Of a stretch of 64,000 bases of DNA, positions 46,801-52,400 are shown piece by piece. The DNA is taken from the NCBI GenBank assembly GCA_022414725.1, contig CM039465.1, positions 40,500,131 to 40,564,130 of the forward strand. The letters run 5' to 3'. The notes under the pieces were generated by a model. It had not been told where the DNA came from and did no database searches. It saw only the letters and a list, made by a program, of their open reading frames with translations. The position numbers and the translations under genes were made by a program. Numbering within the stretch: the stretch's first letter is position 1; every line of letters starts with the position of its first letter. Source of the DNA: Microglena sp. YARC (taxonomy: Eukaryota > Chlorophyta > Chlorophyceae > Chlamydomonadales > Chlamydomonadaceae).

Positions 46801-48464
46801 TGCTGTTGGTGTTGCTGCTGCTGGTGGTGGTGCTGAGAGGACGTCGCAGAGTCCCATGAGCATCTGGGTGAGGGTGGGAGCCACAGGTCGGCCAGGTCCC
46901 AGGTGCATGTGGTTGGAACATTCCACGGGCCAGTCAACTGTGGATGACTGTATGGGTGACCAGATTCCGAGGTTGAGGGGAGTGAGTGTGACTGGGGGAA
47001 TGACGTCAAGAGGCCAGAGGTATCTGGGGGCGATGGGATAGATAGTTCTGTTGGTATTGTTGTCTCGGATTCCGGCGCTGCATGGGCTGGAGACACTGGA
47101 GCTTGCAGTGATGATGTTGTTGACGATCTGAAGGCCTTAGAAACTGCTGCTTGTGATGTTGTAGCTCGCACTGATGGTGTGGATTTATCAGAACGTGTTA
47201 CCTGTGATGTTTTAGCTTGCACTGATGATATGGCAGATGGTGTGGATGCCCCAGAAATTGCTGATGGTGATGTTGCAGCGTGTGCAGGTGCATGTGTTGC
47301 TGCAAGTGATGCAATCTGCTCGCTCAACCCTGCTAGTCCGGATCGAGTAAATGCACTGGCCATCTGCCTGTTGACGTATCTTTTCACGGAGGTGAAAATC
47401 TCAGAAAGCCTGGACACAAGCGGGTGAAGAAGACCAGTGTGATCAGTTAACTCACTGTCCATTTCATCCAGAGCGTGTGATGCTTGGGGGTCTGGTGACG
47501 CATGGCTGTTGATTGCATCCAGAGTTTGTGATGCTTGAAGGTCTAGCGACGTGTGGCTGTGCATTTCATCCAGAACTTGTGATGCTTGGGGGTCTGATAA
47601 CGGATGGCTGTTGATTGCATCCAGAGCTCGTGATGCTTGAAGGTTTAACAACGCATGGCTCTCCATTTCATCCAGAGCTTGTGATGCTTGGGGGTCTGAT
47701 GGCGCGAGGCTCTCCATTTCTTCCAGAGCTTGCGATGCTTGGGGGTCTGATGGCGCGAGGCTGTTGATTGCATCCAGAGCTTGTGATGCTTGAAGGTCTG
47801 ATGGCGCGTGGCTGTTGATTGTATGAAGTCCTTGTGATGCCTGAAGGTCTGATGAGGTGTTTGGGTCTGATGATGAGTACATACCTGTTGGATGTGTTCC
47901 CAAGCTTGCAGGTTGGTTAGACGACGGGGGTAGGTCTGCTGCTGGAGGCTGTCCTGACAGTGCGGGTAGATCAGGCAATAAGTGCTTATTGGAGGGCGAG
48001 GGGAGGTCTGATGACACCTGCTTATTAGGTGATGGAAGGAGATTCGAGGACTCTTGCTTATCCAATGAGGAAGGAAAGTCCGATGACGCTTGGGCAACCC
48101 GTGATGTAGGTAGGTCAGATGGCACTTGCATATCTAATGATTTATGTAGGAATGAATCTGTTTCATCCCGTGATGTAGGTAGGTCAGATGATACTTGCAC
48201 ATCAGAATATGAAGGTAGGTTTGAAGCTGTTTCATCCCGTGAGGTCGGTAGGTCAGTTGATACTTGATCATCTGATGATGAAGGGAGGTTTGGAGATGTT
48301 TCATCCTGTCCTCTGGGTGGCCCTGGTCCAGGCCGTAGCTGATCGGAAGACCCTGACTTGAAGCCTTCACTCATTCTCAGATCATGCTGAACCCCTGGTA
48401 TCCAATCGTCACTGGGACCACTGAGCTCATTCCACCATAGGGCACCTGGTTTGCAGACATGCAC
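24002..48464 (-). CDS. Large transmembrane, coiled-coil protein gene (multi-exon model)
   Basis: The gene reads from right to left. Best-supported exons are 48464-46107, 45872-45750, about 44700-44293, 43962-43903, 43568-43509, 42972-42916, 42800-42570, 40723-40556, 37250-37167, 35889-35779, 33710-33591, 30571-30455, 29033-28930, 27980-27905, 24782-24604 and 24155-24002. Each has an AG acceptor and GT donor, and the phases I derived fit throughout: all phase 0 until 28930 (phase 2), then 27905 (0), 24604 (2) and the TGA stop. The product has a repeat-rich N-terminus, one transmembrane helix and a long heptad-like coiled coil. I do not recognise the family. A tethering or structural membrane protein is a guess. 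Some exons, especially in the 36-46-kb part, may be missed or alternative. Confidence 0.7.
24182..24240. repeat. CAGTA pentamer microsatellite
   Basis: ACAGT/GCAGT pentamers are repeated about ten times, just upstream (in gene direction) of the terminal exon of the minus gene. Confidence 0.9.
24296..24402. repeat. CCACAGGGACACAGT tandem repeat
   Basis: Variants of CACAGTCCACAGGGACACAG are repeated across the stretch in the intron between the last two exons of the minus gene. Confidence 0.85.
24419..24595. mobile_element. ATCATATGAT-family MITE with perfect 8-bp TSD
   Basis: The terminal inverted repeats are TAGGGATTGGCA (24419-24430) and TGCCGTTCCCTA (24584-24595). The element is flanked by TATATTAC at 24411-24418 and 24596-24603. 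An 8-bp target duplication with TAGGG-type ends indicates a hAT-superfamily non-autonomous element. The interior is rich in the palindrome ATCATATGAT and has a conserved TAGTCAGACTGCCGGCATCA. Confidence 0.92.
24604..24782 (-). CDS. Minus gene, penultimate exon
   Basis: The acceptor is GTGCAG before GAACTG (24782) and the donor is AAG/GTAATA at 24604. It encodes 59 complete codons plus 2 bases. The start is a coiled coil ([20 protein letters not shown]) and the end is a Ser/His/Asn-rich tail. Partial copies of its 5' part lie at about 24866-24893 and 25304-25345. Confidence 0.75.
24898..24947 (+). mobile_element. tRNA-derived SINE, 3' fragment
   Basis: GGGTCCCCTTAACACCACGCCC followed by CAGGCGTTATC matches the 3' end of the SINE family, here on the plus strand. 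Confidence 0.6.
25304..25345 (-). repeat. Partial duplicate of exon 24782-24604
   Basis: GCATTTTCTTCTGCCAGTAT followed by TGTCACATCACTCAAG repeats the exon's 5' coding part within the neighbouring intron. Confidence 0.65.
25495..25645. repeat. Dispersed repeat, AACTAGTTTAG family
   Basis: The stretch contains TAACTAGTTTAGTCAGACC and GAATGGCGAAGCGTCG. Related copies are at 34385-34470 and, inverted, at 51180-51345. The family is unassigned. Confidence 0.6.
25661..25775. repeat. CA and CCCA microsatellite
   Basis: An (AC)n run changes into CCCACCC-type repeats. Confidence 0.95.
25793..25990. repeat. TAGGTAGC tandem repeat
   Basis: AGTAGGTAGCTGCATCAACT and TAGGTAGCTAG units are repeated about six times in an intron. 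Confidence 0.9.
26008..26110. repeat. Dispersed repeat, GTCGGGAGACCCACCTCC family
   Basis: The stretch from AGGAGTGGCAACGCCATTCA to TTCACAACTAAAAAAAA matches inverted copies at 28015-28085 (part) and 31795-31912. The family is unassigned. Confidence 0.7.
26135..26320 (-). mobile_element. tRNA-derived SINE, copy 3
   Basis: The minus-strand head has GGTTCTATGGTTGATC and B box GGGTTCGAAGCCC. The body ends CACCTGGCGTTATCATT at 26135. Confidence 0.75.
26370..26535 (-). repeat. Dispersed repeat, TACAGTCCAGGGGT family, two inverted copies
   Basis: TTTGGCCTACCCCTGGACTG occurs twice (26389 and 26489 areas), each followed by ACATACATACATAC. On the minus strand it reads TTACAGTCCAGGGGTAGGCC, the family also seen at 27710, 32650 and 55780. 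Confidence 0.75.
26640..27665 (-). repeat. 84-bp minisatellite, about 12 copies, open on the minus strand
   Basis: Each unit contains ACTGGAAGCTGCCATGCATA followed by GCCCC, CACCCATCACTCTGA and CAGGAGCAACAGGG. Because 84 is a multiple of 3 the minus strand is open for 415 codons (27694-26447), giving a 28-residue repeat with [10 protein letters not shown]. It lies in the intron between exons 27980-27905 and 24782-24604, so coding use is unproven. Confidence 0.93.
27710..27850 (+). repeat. Dispersed repeat, TACAGTCCAGGGGT family
   Basis: A long copy: TTACAGTCCAGGGGTACGCC, AAATAGGCTAAAGGGACTTG, an AAAAAGAAAAAGC middle and GGGCCCTGAGTTCGTGC at the end. It may be a SINE-like family of about 140 bp, but no pol III box is seen. 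Confidence 0.75.
27905..27980 (-). CDS. Minus gene, coiled-coil exon
   Basis: The acceptor is CCCTCAG before 27980 and the donor CTG/GTAGGT at 27905. The first base completes the phase-2 codon of exon 29033-28930 as Trp. Then come 25 codons with heptad character ([20 protein letters not shown]). Confidence 0.8.
28015..28085 (-). repeat. Dispersed repeat, GTCGGGAGACCCACCTCC family, fragment
   Basis: TTTTTTTAGTGGGTCTCCCG, then ACACAGGATTCAGTTTGAATGG without its middle part, inverted relative to 26008-26110. Confidence 0.6.
28124..28450. repeat. 145-bp tandem duplication plus short satellites
   Basis: A block beginning AGTGATGATGGCTACATTTT is repeated at about 28272. Three extra copies of ACTCATTGGTAGGAAGGG-type words follow. 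Confidence 0.85.
28668..28812 (-). repeat. Dispersed repeat, TACAGTCCAGGGGT family, inverted
   Basis: Read in reverse it matches 27710-27850 across nearly its full length (GGGCAAGTCCCTTTAACC, GGACTTTAACATACATAC). Confidence 0.7.
28930..29033 (-). CDS. Minus gene, coiled-coil exon
   Basis: The acceptor is CTTGAAG before GTAATC (29033) and the donor is ATTG/GTGAGT at 28930. There are 34 codons plus 2 bases ([20 protein letters not shown], then [13 protein letters not shown]). A truncated copy of its 5' part is at 29530-29452. Confidence 0.8.
29062..29450. repeat. CAGA/CAGG tetranucleotide microsatellite
   Basis: About 390 bp of mixed CAGA and CAGG repeats separates the exon 29033-28930 from its partial duplicate. 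Confidence 0.97.
29452..29530 (-). repeat. Partial duplicate of exon 29033-28930
   Basis: After the acceptor-like CACCAG, the minus strand reads [20 protein letters not shown] in frame, then runs into the microsatellite without an obvious donor. It could be a decayed or alternative exon. Confidence 0.7.
29573..29700. repeat. CAGA/CGGT microsatellite and C tract
   Basis: CAGACAGA-type repeats are followed by a run of mostly C (29678-29699). Confidence 0.9.
29770..30430 (-). repeat. Array of the 3' half of exon 30571-30455 with its donor
   Basis: Units of about 108 bp repeat five to six times. On the minus strand each encodes a variant of [17 protein letters not shown] followed by the donor GTAGGT or GTGGGT. 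The word TTGGCCTGATTCAACTGATT marks each unit. Confidence 0.85.
30455..30571 (-). CDS. Minus gene, coiled-coil exon
   Basis: The acceptor is TTACAG before 30571 and the donor AAGCAG/GTAGGT at 30455. It has 39 codons in phase 0, Gln-rich ([20 protein letters not shown]). Both its halves are amplified in the flanking introns, 3' half at 29770-30430 and 5' half at 30586-31450. Confidence 0.85.
30586..31450 (-). repeat. Array of the 5' part of exon 30571-30455 with GT-rich spacers
   Basis: CACAGTCTTCACAATGTATC, the exon's first codons in reverse, recurs about six times at 115-170 bp, each followed by a GGGTGTGG or (TG)n spacer. Each copy keeps the TTACAG or TGCAG acceptor. Confidence 0.87.
31496..31676. 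mobile_element. hAT-like MITE (GTACTT family) with perfect 8-bp TSD
   Basis: The ends CAGGGTACTT and AAGTACCCTG are inverted repeats. The flanks 31488-31495 and 31677-31684 are both GTGGAATG. The GCGC-rich core matches the segment inside the LINE 3' UTR and the element at 51516-51659. Confidence 0.92.
31795..31912 (-). repeat. Dispersed repeat, GTCGGGAGACCCACCTCC family, inverted
   Basis: The reverse complement of 26008-26110 with a few changes (CACCCCAGGAGGTGGGTCTC). Confidence 0.7.
32085..32610. repeat. About 43-bp tandem array (CTCAGTTTCCTTACA)
   Basis: Roughly 12 units contain GAGAGCTCATTTCCTACA and TCAGTTTCCTTACACA, with a variable TTTTGAGA core. They lie in an intron of the minus gene. 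Confidence 0.9.
32650..32795 (+). repeat. Dispersed repeat, TACAGTCCAGGGGT family
   Basis: Similar over its length to 27710-27850; it ends in GGGGGCCCTGAGTCCGT. Confidence 0.75.
32819..33105. repeat. C tract and CCCACT-type repeat
   Basis: A C run of about 27 bases is followed by CCCACCC/ACTCACTC repeats. Confidence 0.95.
33591..33710 (-). CDS. Minus gene, coiled-coil exon
   Basis: The acceptor is CTGCAG before 33710 and the donor ATG/GTGAGC at 33591. It has 40 codons in phase 0 ([20 protein letters not shown], ending [10 protein letters not shown]). Truncated copies are at 33888-33811 (5' part) and about 33425-33370 (3' part). Confidence 0.85.
33811..33888 (-). repeat. Partial duplicate of exon 33710-33591
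   Basis: It keeps the CTGCAG acceptor and the first 25 codons, then diverges next to a (GT)n run. Confidence 0.8.
34385..34470. repeat. Dispersed repeat, AACTAGTTTAG family
   Basis: AACTAGTTTAGCCGGACCAA and GAATGGCGACGCGTCG match 25562-25630. Confidence 0.6.
34483..34506. repeat. Interstitial CCCTAAA (telomere-type) repeat
   Basis: Three CCCTAAA heptamers in a row. TTTAGGG is the plant-type telomere repeat and also occurs in some Chlamydomonadales. It is too short to mean more than a possible repair trace. Confidence 0.7.
34558..34791. mobile_element. ATCATATGAT-family MITE
   Basis: The ends are TAGGGATCGGCGA and TTGCCGTTCCCTA. The interior has many ATCATATGATATCATG words. No 8-bp duplication is seen; instead a flanking block CCCATCGCC(G/A)GCCCATAA is repeated on both sides (34521-34557 and 34795-34834). 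Confidence 0.85.
34979..35080. repeat. TTG trinucleotide microsatellite
   Basis: TTGTTG runs interrupted by GTAACTGC. Confidence 0.9.
35095..35778 (-). repeat. Array of the 3' edge of exon 35889-35779 with poly-C spacers
   Basis: TACCTTCTTGTCCTTACCTA recurs about seven times. On the minus strand this is GACAAGAAG followed by the GTAAGA or GTATGT donor and GCATGCGGGGGCGTTCAACA, with G runs of 8-20. Each unit is 75-120 bp. Confidence 0.87.
35779..35889 (-). CDS. Minus gene, coiled-coil exon
   Basis: The acceptor is CTTAAG before 35889 and the donor AAGAAG/GTATGT at 35779. It has 37 codons in phase 0 ([20 protein letters not shown], ending LAVKDKK). Its 5' edge is amplified at 36165-36835 and its 3' edge at 35095-35778. 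Confidence 0.85.
36040..36108. repeat. ATC trinucleotide microsatellite
   Basis: A (CAT)n run with a GCAGCAGCAG end. Confidence 0.95.
36165..36835 (-). repeat. Array of the 5' edge of exon 35889-35779
   Basis: Five copies, 125-160 bp apart, have the acceptor CTCACAG/CTCTCAG, then GCAGCG(A/C)TTCAGGT, TCCCTG(T)ACCATCTAGAAGA and 12-mer TGCTACAACCA repeats. They encode variants of [18 protein letters not shown]. Confidence 0.87.
36870..37155. repeat. CCAT and CTAT tetranucleotide microsatellite
   Basis: TCCC, TCCA and CTAT repeats fill the intron right up to the donor of exon 37250-37167. Confidence 0.97.
37167..37250 (-). CDS. Minus gene, coiled-coil exon
   Basis: The acceptor CACCAG before 37250 is chosen as the best consensus and the donor is AAG/GTGAGA at 37167. 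It has 28 codons in phase 0 ([20 protein letters not shown], ending KSEVDRLK), a strong coiled coil. The open frame extends upstream ([11 protein letters not shown]), so the exon could start earlier. Confidence 0.8.
37580..37745. repeat. TGTC tetranucleotide microsatellite
   Basis: TGTC/TGCC repeats of about 165 bp. Confidence 0.97.
37750..39250 (-). repeat. About 165-bp tandem array containing a Glu-rich micro-exon-like block
   Basis: Nine units each contain GTCCAGGGGTAGCC, GACTTGCCC, a (TCC)n run and GATCTGCCATGTGTGTAAG. On the minus strand each has the acceptor-like ATGGCAG followed by codons for IK(R/Q)[11 protein letters not shown] possible donor (TCG/GTAGAC or GTGGAC) follows in several. 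The exon reading is uncertain. Confidence 0.75.
39271..39345. repeat. GT/GGT microsatellite
   Basis: (GT)n followed by (GGT)n and a G run. Confidence 0.95.
39440..39640 (-). repeat. Two partial copies of the exon 40723-40556 3' part
   Basis: GGCGCACCGCGAGCTACTGA and CATAGCGCATCGCGAGCCAC are diverged copies of the exon end ([17 protein letters not shown]), with the CCTCACC or CCTTCACA donor side. Confidence 0.65.
39740..40010. repeat. 44-bp tandem repeat, six copies
   Basis: TTAGCTGTCATCATGGCGTC followed by ATCGTGGGTCAAGGAATATT recurs at 44-bp steps with few changes. Confidence 0.93.
40130..40510 (-). repeat. Further partial copies of exon 40723-40556
   Basis: Two more copies of the exon's 3' part (about 40230-40177 and 40503-40435) keep the encoded [14 protein letters not shown] and a GTGAGG donor. 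The spacers contain CTTCCTAATGCTG repeats. Confidence 0.7.
40556..40723 (-). CDS. Minus gene, exon with [10 protein letters not shown]
   Basis: The acceptor is CACAG before 40723 and the donor AAG/GTGGGG at 40556. It has 56 codons in phase 0 ([20 protein letters not shown] to [10 protein letters not shown]). It is less clearly coiled-coil than its neighbours, with two Cys. Its 5' edge is copied at 40955-40910 and 41808-41745 and its 3' edge four times downstream. Confidence 0.75.
40795..40908. repeat. GT microsatellite and G tract
   Basis: A (TG)n run of about 100 bp ends in 12 G. Confidence 0.97.
40909..40990 (-). repeat. Partial copy of the exon 40723-40556 5' part
   Basis: The minus strand encodes [19 protein letters not shown] and then runs into the G/C tract. 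AAG/GTGAAG could be a donor. Confidence 0.7.
41246..41423. mobile_element. ATCATATGAT-family MITE with 8-bp TSD (one mismatch)
   Basis: The ends are TAGGGACCGGCA and TGCCGTTCACTA. The flanks are CATATATG (41238-41245) and CAAATATG (41424-41431), an 8-bp duplication with one difference. Confidence 0.88.
41577..41752. repeat. C-rich low-complexity stretch
   Basis: CCCCTGCCCC/CCCTGATCCC repeats and two C runs. Confidence 0.93.
41745..41808 (-). repeat. Partial copy of the exon 40723-40556 5' part
   Basis: After the acceptor-like CATGCAG the minus strand encodes [14 protein letters not shown], then C-rich sequence. Confidence 0.65.
41868..42370 (-). repeat. 35-bp tandem array derived from an exon 3' edge
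   Basis: CATATGCGCCAGGTCAGCTT plus TCAAACATATTCTGT recurs about 14 times at 35 bp. The minus-strand word TTTGAAAGCTGACCT is also the end of exon 42800-42570 (CTGAAAGCTGACCTTGAG), so the array looks seeded by that exon edge. All three plus-strand frames are open, as expected for a 35-bp period. Confidence 0.87.
42570..42800 (-). CDS. Minus gene, coiled-coil exon with internal repeat
   Basis: The acceptor is CCTCTCAG before 42800 and the donor CTTGAG/GTATGC at 42570. It has exactly 77 codons in phase 0: [20 protein letters not shown], then QMLLADV-like heptads, then a perfect 10-residue repeat [10 protein letters not shown] twice, then [13 protein letters not shown]. Confidence 0.87.
42916..42972 (-). 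CDS. Minus gene, short exon copy (57 nt)
   Basis: The acceptor is CTCTCAG before 42972 and the donor TCCGAG/GTAACT at 42916. It has 19 codons in phase 0 ([19 protein letters not shown]), a duplicate of the start of exon 42800-42570. A third copy at 43137-43081 has lost the GT donor (GAGATAAC). It may be real, alternative or unused. Confidence 0.5.
43198..43378. repeat. ACACC pentanucleotide microsatellite
   Basis: CACCACAC/CACGC repeats fill the stretch. Confidence 0.95.
43509..43568 (-). CDS. Minus gene, 60-nt exon copy
   Basis: The acceptor is TTTCAAG before 43568 and the donor AAG/GTATGT at 43509. It has 20 codons in phase 0 ([20 protein letters not shown]). Confidence 0.6.
43903..43962 (-). 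CDS. Minus gene, 60-nt exon copy
   Basis: The acceptor is TTTCAAG before 43962 and the donor AAG/GTTAGT at 43903. It has 20 codons in phase 0 ([20 protein letters not shown]). Confidence 0.6.
44293..44700 (-). CDS. Minus gene, exon with acidic repeats
   Basis: The donor is AAG/GTAAGT at 44293; the acceptor is not settled, so 44700 is only the first Met of the open frame. It encodes two or three copies of a repeat of about 30 residues ([20 protein letters not shown]) and ends in [20 protein letters not shown], the parent of the 60-nt exon array. Another frame across the same DNA is also open, so the frame choice rests on the join to the 60-nt motif. Confidence 0.6.
44865..45640. repeat. Tandem array, about 130-190-bp units
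   Basis: GCATGTTTGGTAGCCACATG and GGTTAGGTGGACGTGTGGCG recur four to five times in variable order in an intron of the minus gene. No coding use is supported. Confidence 0.85.
45634..45701 (-). repeat. Truncated copy of the 123-nt coiled-coil exon
   Basis: The minus strand reads [20 protein letters not shown] and then leaves the exon homology near 45640. Confidence 0.7.
45750..45872 (-). CDS. Minus gene, duplicated coiled-coil exon
   Basis: The acceptor is AATGGAG before 45872 and the donor GAG/GTGAGC at 45750. It has 41 codons in phase 0 ([20 protein letters not shown], then [21 protein letters not shown]). It is clearly copied from the 3' end of exon 48464-46107 ([20 protein letters not shown]). 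Confidence 0.75.
45933..46060 (-). pseudogene. Decayed copy of the 123-nt coiled-coil exon
   Basis: Same layout and GTGAGC donor as 45872-45750, but a TAG replaces the CAG (Gln) after TAQKR. If spliced in it would end the protein, so it is probably skipped. Confidence 0.7.
46107..48464 (-). CDS. Minus gene, first visible exon: repeats, TM helix, coiled coil
   Basis: It is open for 786 codons to the donor GAG/GTGAGC at 46107. The frame opens with a GTG at 48464; the first ATG is at 48374 ([10 protein letters not shown]), and an upstream exon is possible. The order is: Asp/Ser/Pro-rich repeats ([10 protein letters not shown] type), about nine 20-residue repeats ([13 protein letters not shown] type, 47470-47840), a Ser/Thr-rich stretch, a His/Gln run (46770-46840), GLGNIS repeats (46550-46650), a single transmembrane helix ([20 protein letters not shown], about 46440-46500), then a Glu/Gln-rich coiled coil. 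No signal peptide is evident. I do not recognise the family. Confidence 0.8.
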
Positions 48465-49255
48465 TTCTGGGCCCTGGGTCCTGGTACTGGTACTGGTACT
48501 GGCACTGGGTACTGGGAGTGGTGATTGGTCTTGGTACCTGTACTGGTACTGGTACTGAGTACAGGGTACTGGATACTCGTACAGGGTACTGAATGAGTGT
48601 TTCCCTTAATGGTGCTGGTACTAGTATTTGGTACTGGGTACTTGATGGGTGCTCCTCAAAGCTTGGTCCACTTAAAACTGACTGAGATCAACAATGGCCT
48701 GCCTATGACAATGTAATGTAATATGATTCTCTATTTCGCAAGAGAATTCAGAGTGGCCAGTTCACTTGTGATAAGGTGGGAAACGCTCTGCAGGCATGGG
48801 TTGCAAGTTCGGAATTGCTGTCGCCCCAACGGTCCGAGGGGTGCGATTTTCACGATTTTGAATCAAGAAGTTGTGTAAAGTGATTTTGGTCTGCGGAATT
48901 GCGGATTTGGCGGGATGTGCTGTTGTTTGAGCTCTGCGCATGCAAGACGCCGCGCTATACAGTCATCATAGATCTATATTTCAGATATCGACAATTCGGT
49001 TAAGTCGGTGGAAGTAGTTGCCGCCAGGGCGCTTTCCCAGGCTGGCGGGGCTTACGCAGACAGCTAACAACTTCACTTCACTCACTGCATCGCGACCATT
49101 GTGATCAATAGCCTGTAGAGTCCTCCTAATAGCGCTGCTTACATTCCCCTTCAAACCAGTCTGTTTGGCCACGGACTTGGTATTCGACCCCATATACTGT
49201 GGCACTGCATGCAGCGTCAGAAGTAACAGGTCCTCACGTATACAAGCACTTTTCG
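48375..49255. promoter_or_regulatory. Intergenic region between two divergent genes
   Basis: The minus gene (first ATG 48374) and the plus gene (ATG 49256) point away from each other, so their promoters must lie here or in unseen upstream exons. The left part (48478-48650) is a TGGTACTGGTACTGG repeat. The right part holds the plus gene's 5' UTR. I cannot point to a convincing TATA box or operator. Confidence 0.5.
48478..48650. repeat. GGTACT hexamer repeat
   Basis: CTGGTACTGGTACTGGTACT and degenerate variants. Confidence 0.9.
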
Positions 49256-49435
49256 ATGAAGCATGTATCGGCTACCTCTCGCGCTCCGGCGCTGAACAAT
49301 CGTCAATTGGCGACTTCTTCGACCCCGAGGAACTTTATCTTGCAAGACCCAAGGCGGCGTATAACCGTGGAGTGTGCAAGTGCTTCTGATGGGGCGCAGA
49401 ACAACTCAGACGATCTGGCTTCGATGAAGCAACAG
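49256..49435 (+). CDS. Plus gene exon 1, transit peptide
   Basis: ATG 49256 (MKHVSATSRAPALNNRQLAT) is the first ATG of the frame, which is open back to 49199. It has 60 codons and the donor CAACAG/GTATTG. A likely processing site is near ITVECASA. Confidence 0.7.
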
Positions 49436-52400
49436 GTATTGCTTCCGACGGCGCATCCGCACGACCATGGTCTCGCTTTGCATGGCTGCTAGCTTGTCAG
49501 TTTTTTTTTTAATCTGAAACACACACAAGGAGCATGGAGGATGAAGTGCCTAGGCTAATTTGACTACCCCTGGACTGTAACCTACATTCAATTGTATATC
49601 TACTGTAGCCTCACCAGCACACTTCATCATGGGTTGTATCGTCATGGGCATGCATTTTACCAGTATTCTGGTTTCAAACACACGCACACACACACACACT
49701 AATATCCCTGCAGATGGCTACGTTGATGAACATAGTGGACATGCAACAGCGCCAGAATTCTGAAATGAAGGAACAGATGCAGATGCTAATAAACATGCAA
49801 TTGGCAGCAGCTCGCAGTGGAGCAGGTGCTGGGATGGCCGCAACAGAACCAGCTGTGCGGGAAGGGGCTAGCAGCGAAGTCACTGGAGGGGGTGCAGCTG
49901 ATATGAGCAGTACCGTCAACACTGGTGGGGTTTCAGGTATTGGTATTGATGCTACTCCTGGTGGTAGTGGTGGTAGTGAAATCGTTACAGCACCTAATGT
50001 GGCGACACTGAGCAGCGAGCCCCCCTTGGTCAATCATGTGGTGGAGGCGCAGGTGCTCGAGGAGGACAAGCCTGTGCCTGTGCAGACAGGTAACTTGGAT
50101 GACATTCTTGCCCAAAGTGGGTACACCCATGCTGCTGTGTCAGACGACGGCTCCCTCAGATTCCAAATAGATGCAGAAGTTGAGGTTGGAGACGCGGAGA
50201 AGCTGACATCCGTTGAACCACCTGTGTCAGTCAAACCAGCACCAACTCCAGCGCCAACACCAGCACCAGCAGCTGTAGCAGCCGCAGCACCAACACCAGC
50301 AGCAGCACCAACACCAGCACCAGCAGCCGTAGCAGCTGCAGCCGCAGCACCAACACCCGCAGCAACATCAGCAGCCGCAGCAGGACCTTCACCAACATCA
50401 GCAGTACCGCCAACACCAACACACGCACCAGAAGCAGCAGCAGCTGCAGCACCAACACCAGCACTAGCAGCAGCAGCAGCACCAACACCAACACCTAGCG
50501 AGTCTTCTTCAAAGGACAAGATGCAAGAGATCAATGAGGGCAACGCTCAGCTGGTGGCCATGCTGAAGCAGAAGGTTGGTGCAGGCAACATTAATCTCTT
50601 TTCATCACTTTCACATCTCCCCACAGTCTCTGCATGTATGCCCATCCTGCACATCCCCTGCATGTATGCACACCCCCACAGTCCCTGCATGTACGCTCAG
50701 GTTTTGCGAGCAGGCACCTACGCTGAGTGACGCTAACACTCAAATCCTAATCACCCACTCATGTCCCAAACACTCATATCCCAAACACTCATATCCCAAA
50801 CACCCACTCATATCCCGAACACCCACTCATATTCCGAACACCCACTCATATCCTACATACTCATTTCCCAAGCACAAGTACCCAAGCACACACTCATATC
50901 CCCAACACCCATATGGCCATATCCTACACACTCAGATCCTACACGCTCATATCCCAAGCACAAGTACCCAAGCACAAGTACCCAAGCACCCACTCATATC
51001 CCAAACGGTCATATCCCCACATGCTCTATATGTTTGAATTTGAGTTACAGCCCAGGGGTGGCTAGCTACGCTAAAAGGAATTCCCCACACACTCACATCC
51101 CTGTAGGCTCTGCGTCTATGTATTTGATGGTCCAGGAGTAGCTAAATATACTTCATGAACTTCACTGTTTTTGAATTTGGGCGACGCTTTGCCATTCAGT
51201 TGCTGCATGGCAACGCATGGGTACGGCTAAACTAGTCAAAGTGCTCCCCACAACCCTTCCAGGCTATGCGCTTTGTTTATCACAGGGTTTGAGGGGCAAC
51301 ACTGGGGTCCCATTGAGTCGCTCAATTTGCGAAGCTTCGCACTCATGAAGACATAGGGGAACTTAACCACACACTCACATCCCCACAAGATCTGTGTCTG
51401 TTACATTAAAACACATGGTTACCGGAAGTGTGTTACAATAAAACACATTGTTACCAAAAGTATGTTACAATAAACCACATGGTTACCAAACGTACGTATC
51501 CCAACCAGGGTCCTACATTTTGTCATTTTGGGTTGCGCTTTTGACTAAACTGAAAACGAAAAGCTGCGCGCTGCGCTCAGAGGGTTTTTAAAAAATTGCA
51601 TTTATCGCGCAGTCGGGCTCCAAAACCTTGCGCGCTAGCGCGAGTCATGTAGTACCCTGATCCCAGCTCGATTGCCATAAGCTTGTCAACTAATCCCTGT
51701 ATTTCTATGTTCAATAAAATAAATAAATATATAGTGCGCCTTATTACGAGGCGTGAGGTTGAGGGGGCCGGCTCGTTTGCTTGCACTAGGGCCAACCATC
51801 TTCTCTGTTTAAATTATGTTGATCTTAGCTGCCCAGCCCTTGTGTGAACTATGTGGATGCTTATTTCAATTGTGTGCTGATCCTCAGAATAACTTGGAAC
51901 TAGAAGAAGAGGTGGAGATAAGCTGACCATTATTCCCCAAATTTAGGGTTCTTACTGATCTTATTTTAAAAAATCGATATTATACTGATTCCCAAAATTA
52001 CTTGGAACCATAATAAGTGGTGTAGATTATCTGGTCATTATTCCCCTAATTTAAATTTAATTTAGGGTTCATCTGAAATATGTTTTCGATATTGTACCGA
52101 TCCCCTGAATAACTTAGAACTAGAAAACGTTGTGGAGATTATCTGATATTATTTCCCCAATTTGTTATTACTGATCTGATTTATTTTTCGACATTATACT
52201 GATCCCCAGAATAACTTAGAACTAGAAGAAGTGGTGGAGATTATCTGCTCATTATTCCCCAAATGTAGGGTTGTTACTGATCTGATTTGTTTCAATATTG
52301 TATTGATCCCCAGAATTATCGTACAAGGTCGTATGATATACGAATAGGGTATGAGAGTACATCTAGGTACCAGCATATCATATGATGTTGACCAAAGGGG

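Noticed and set aside
48665..48980. TATA box or other core promoter for the divergent genes
   Set aside because: Several AT-rich words occur but none has a position or match strong enough to claim.
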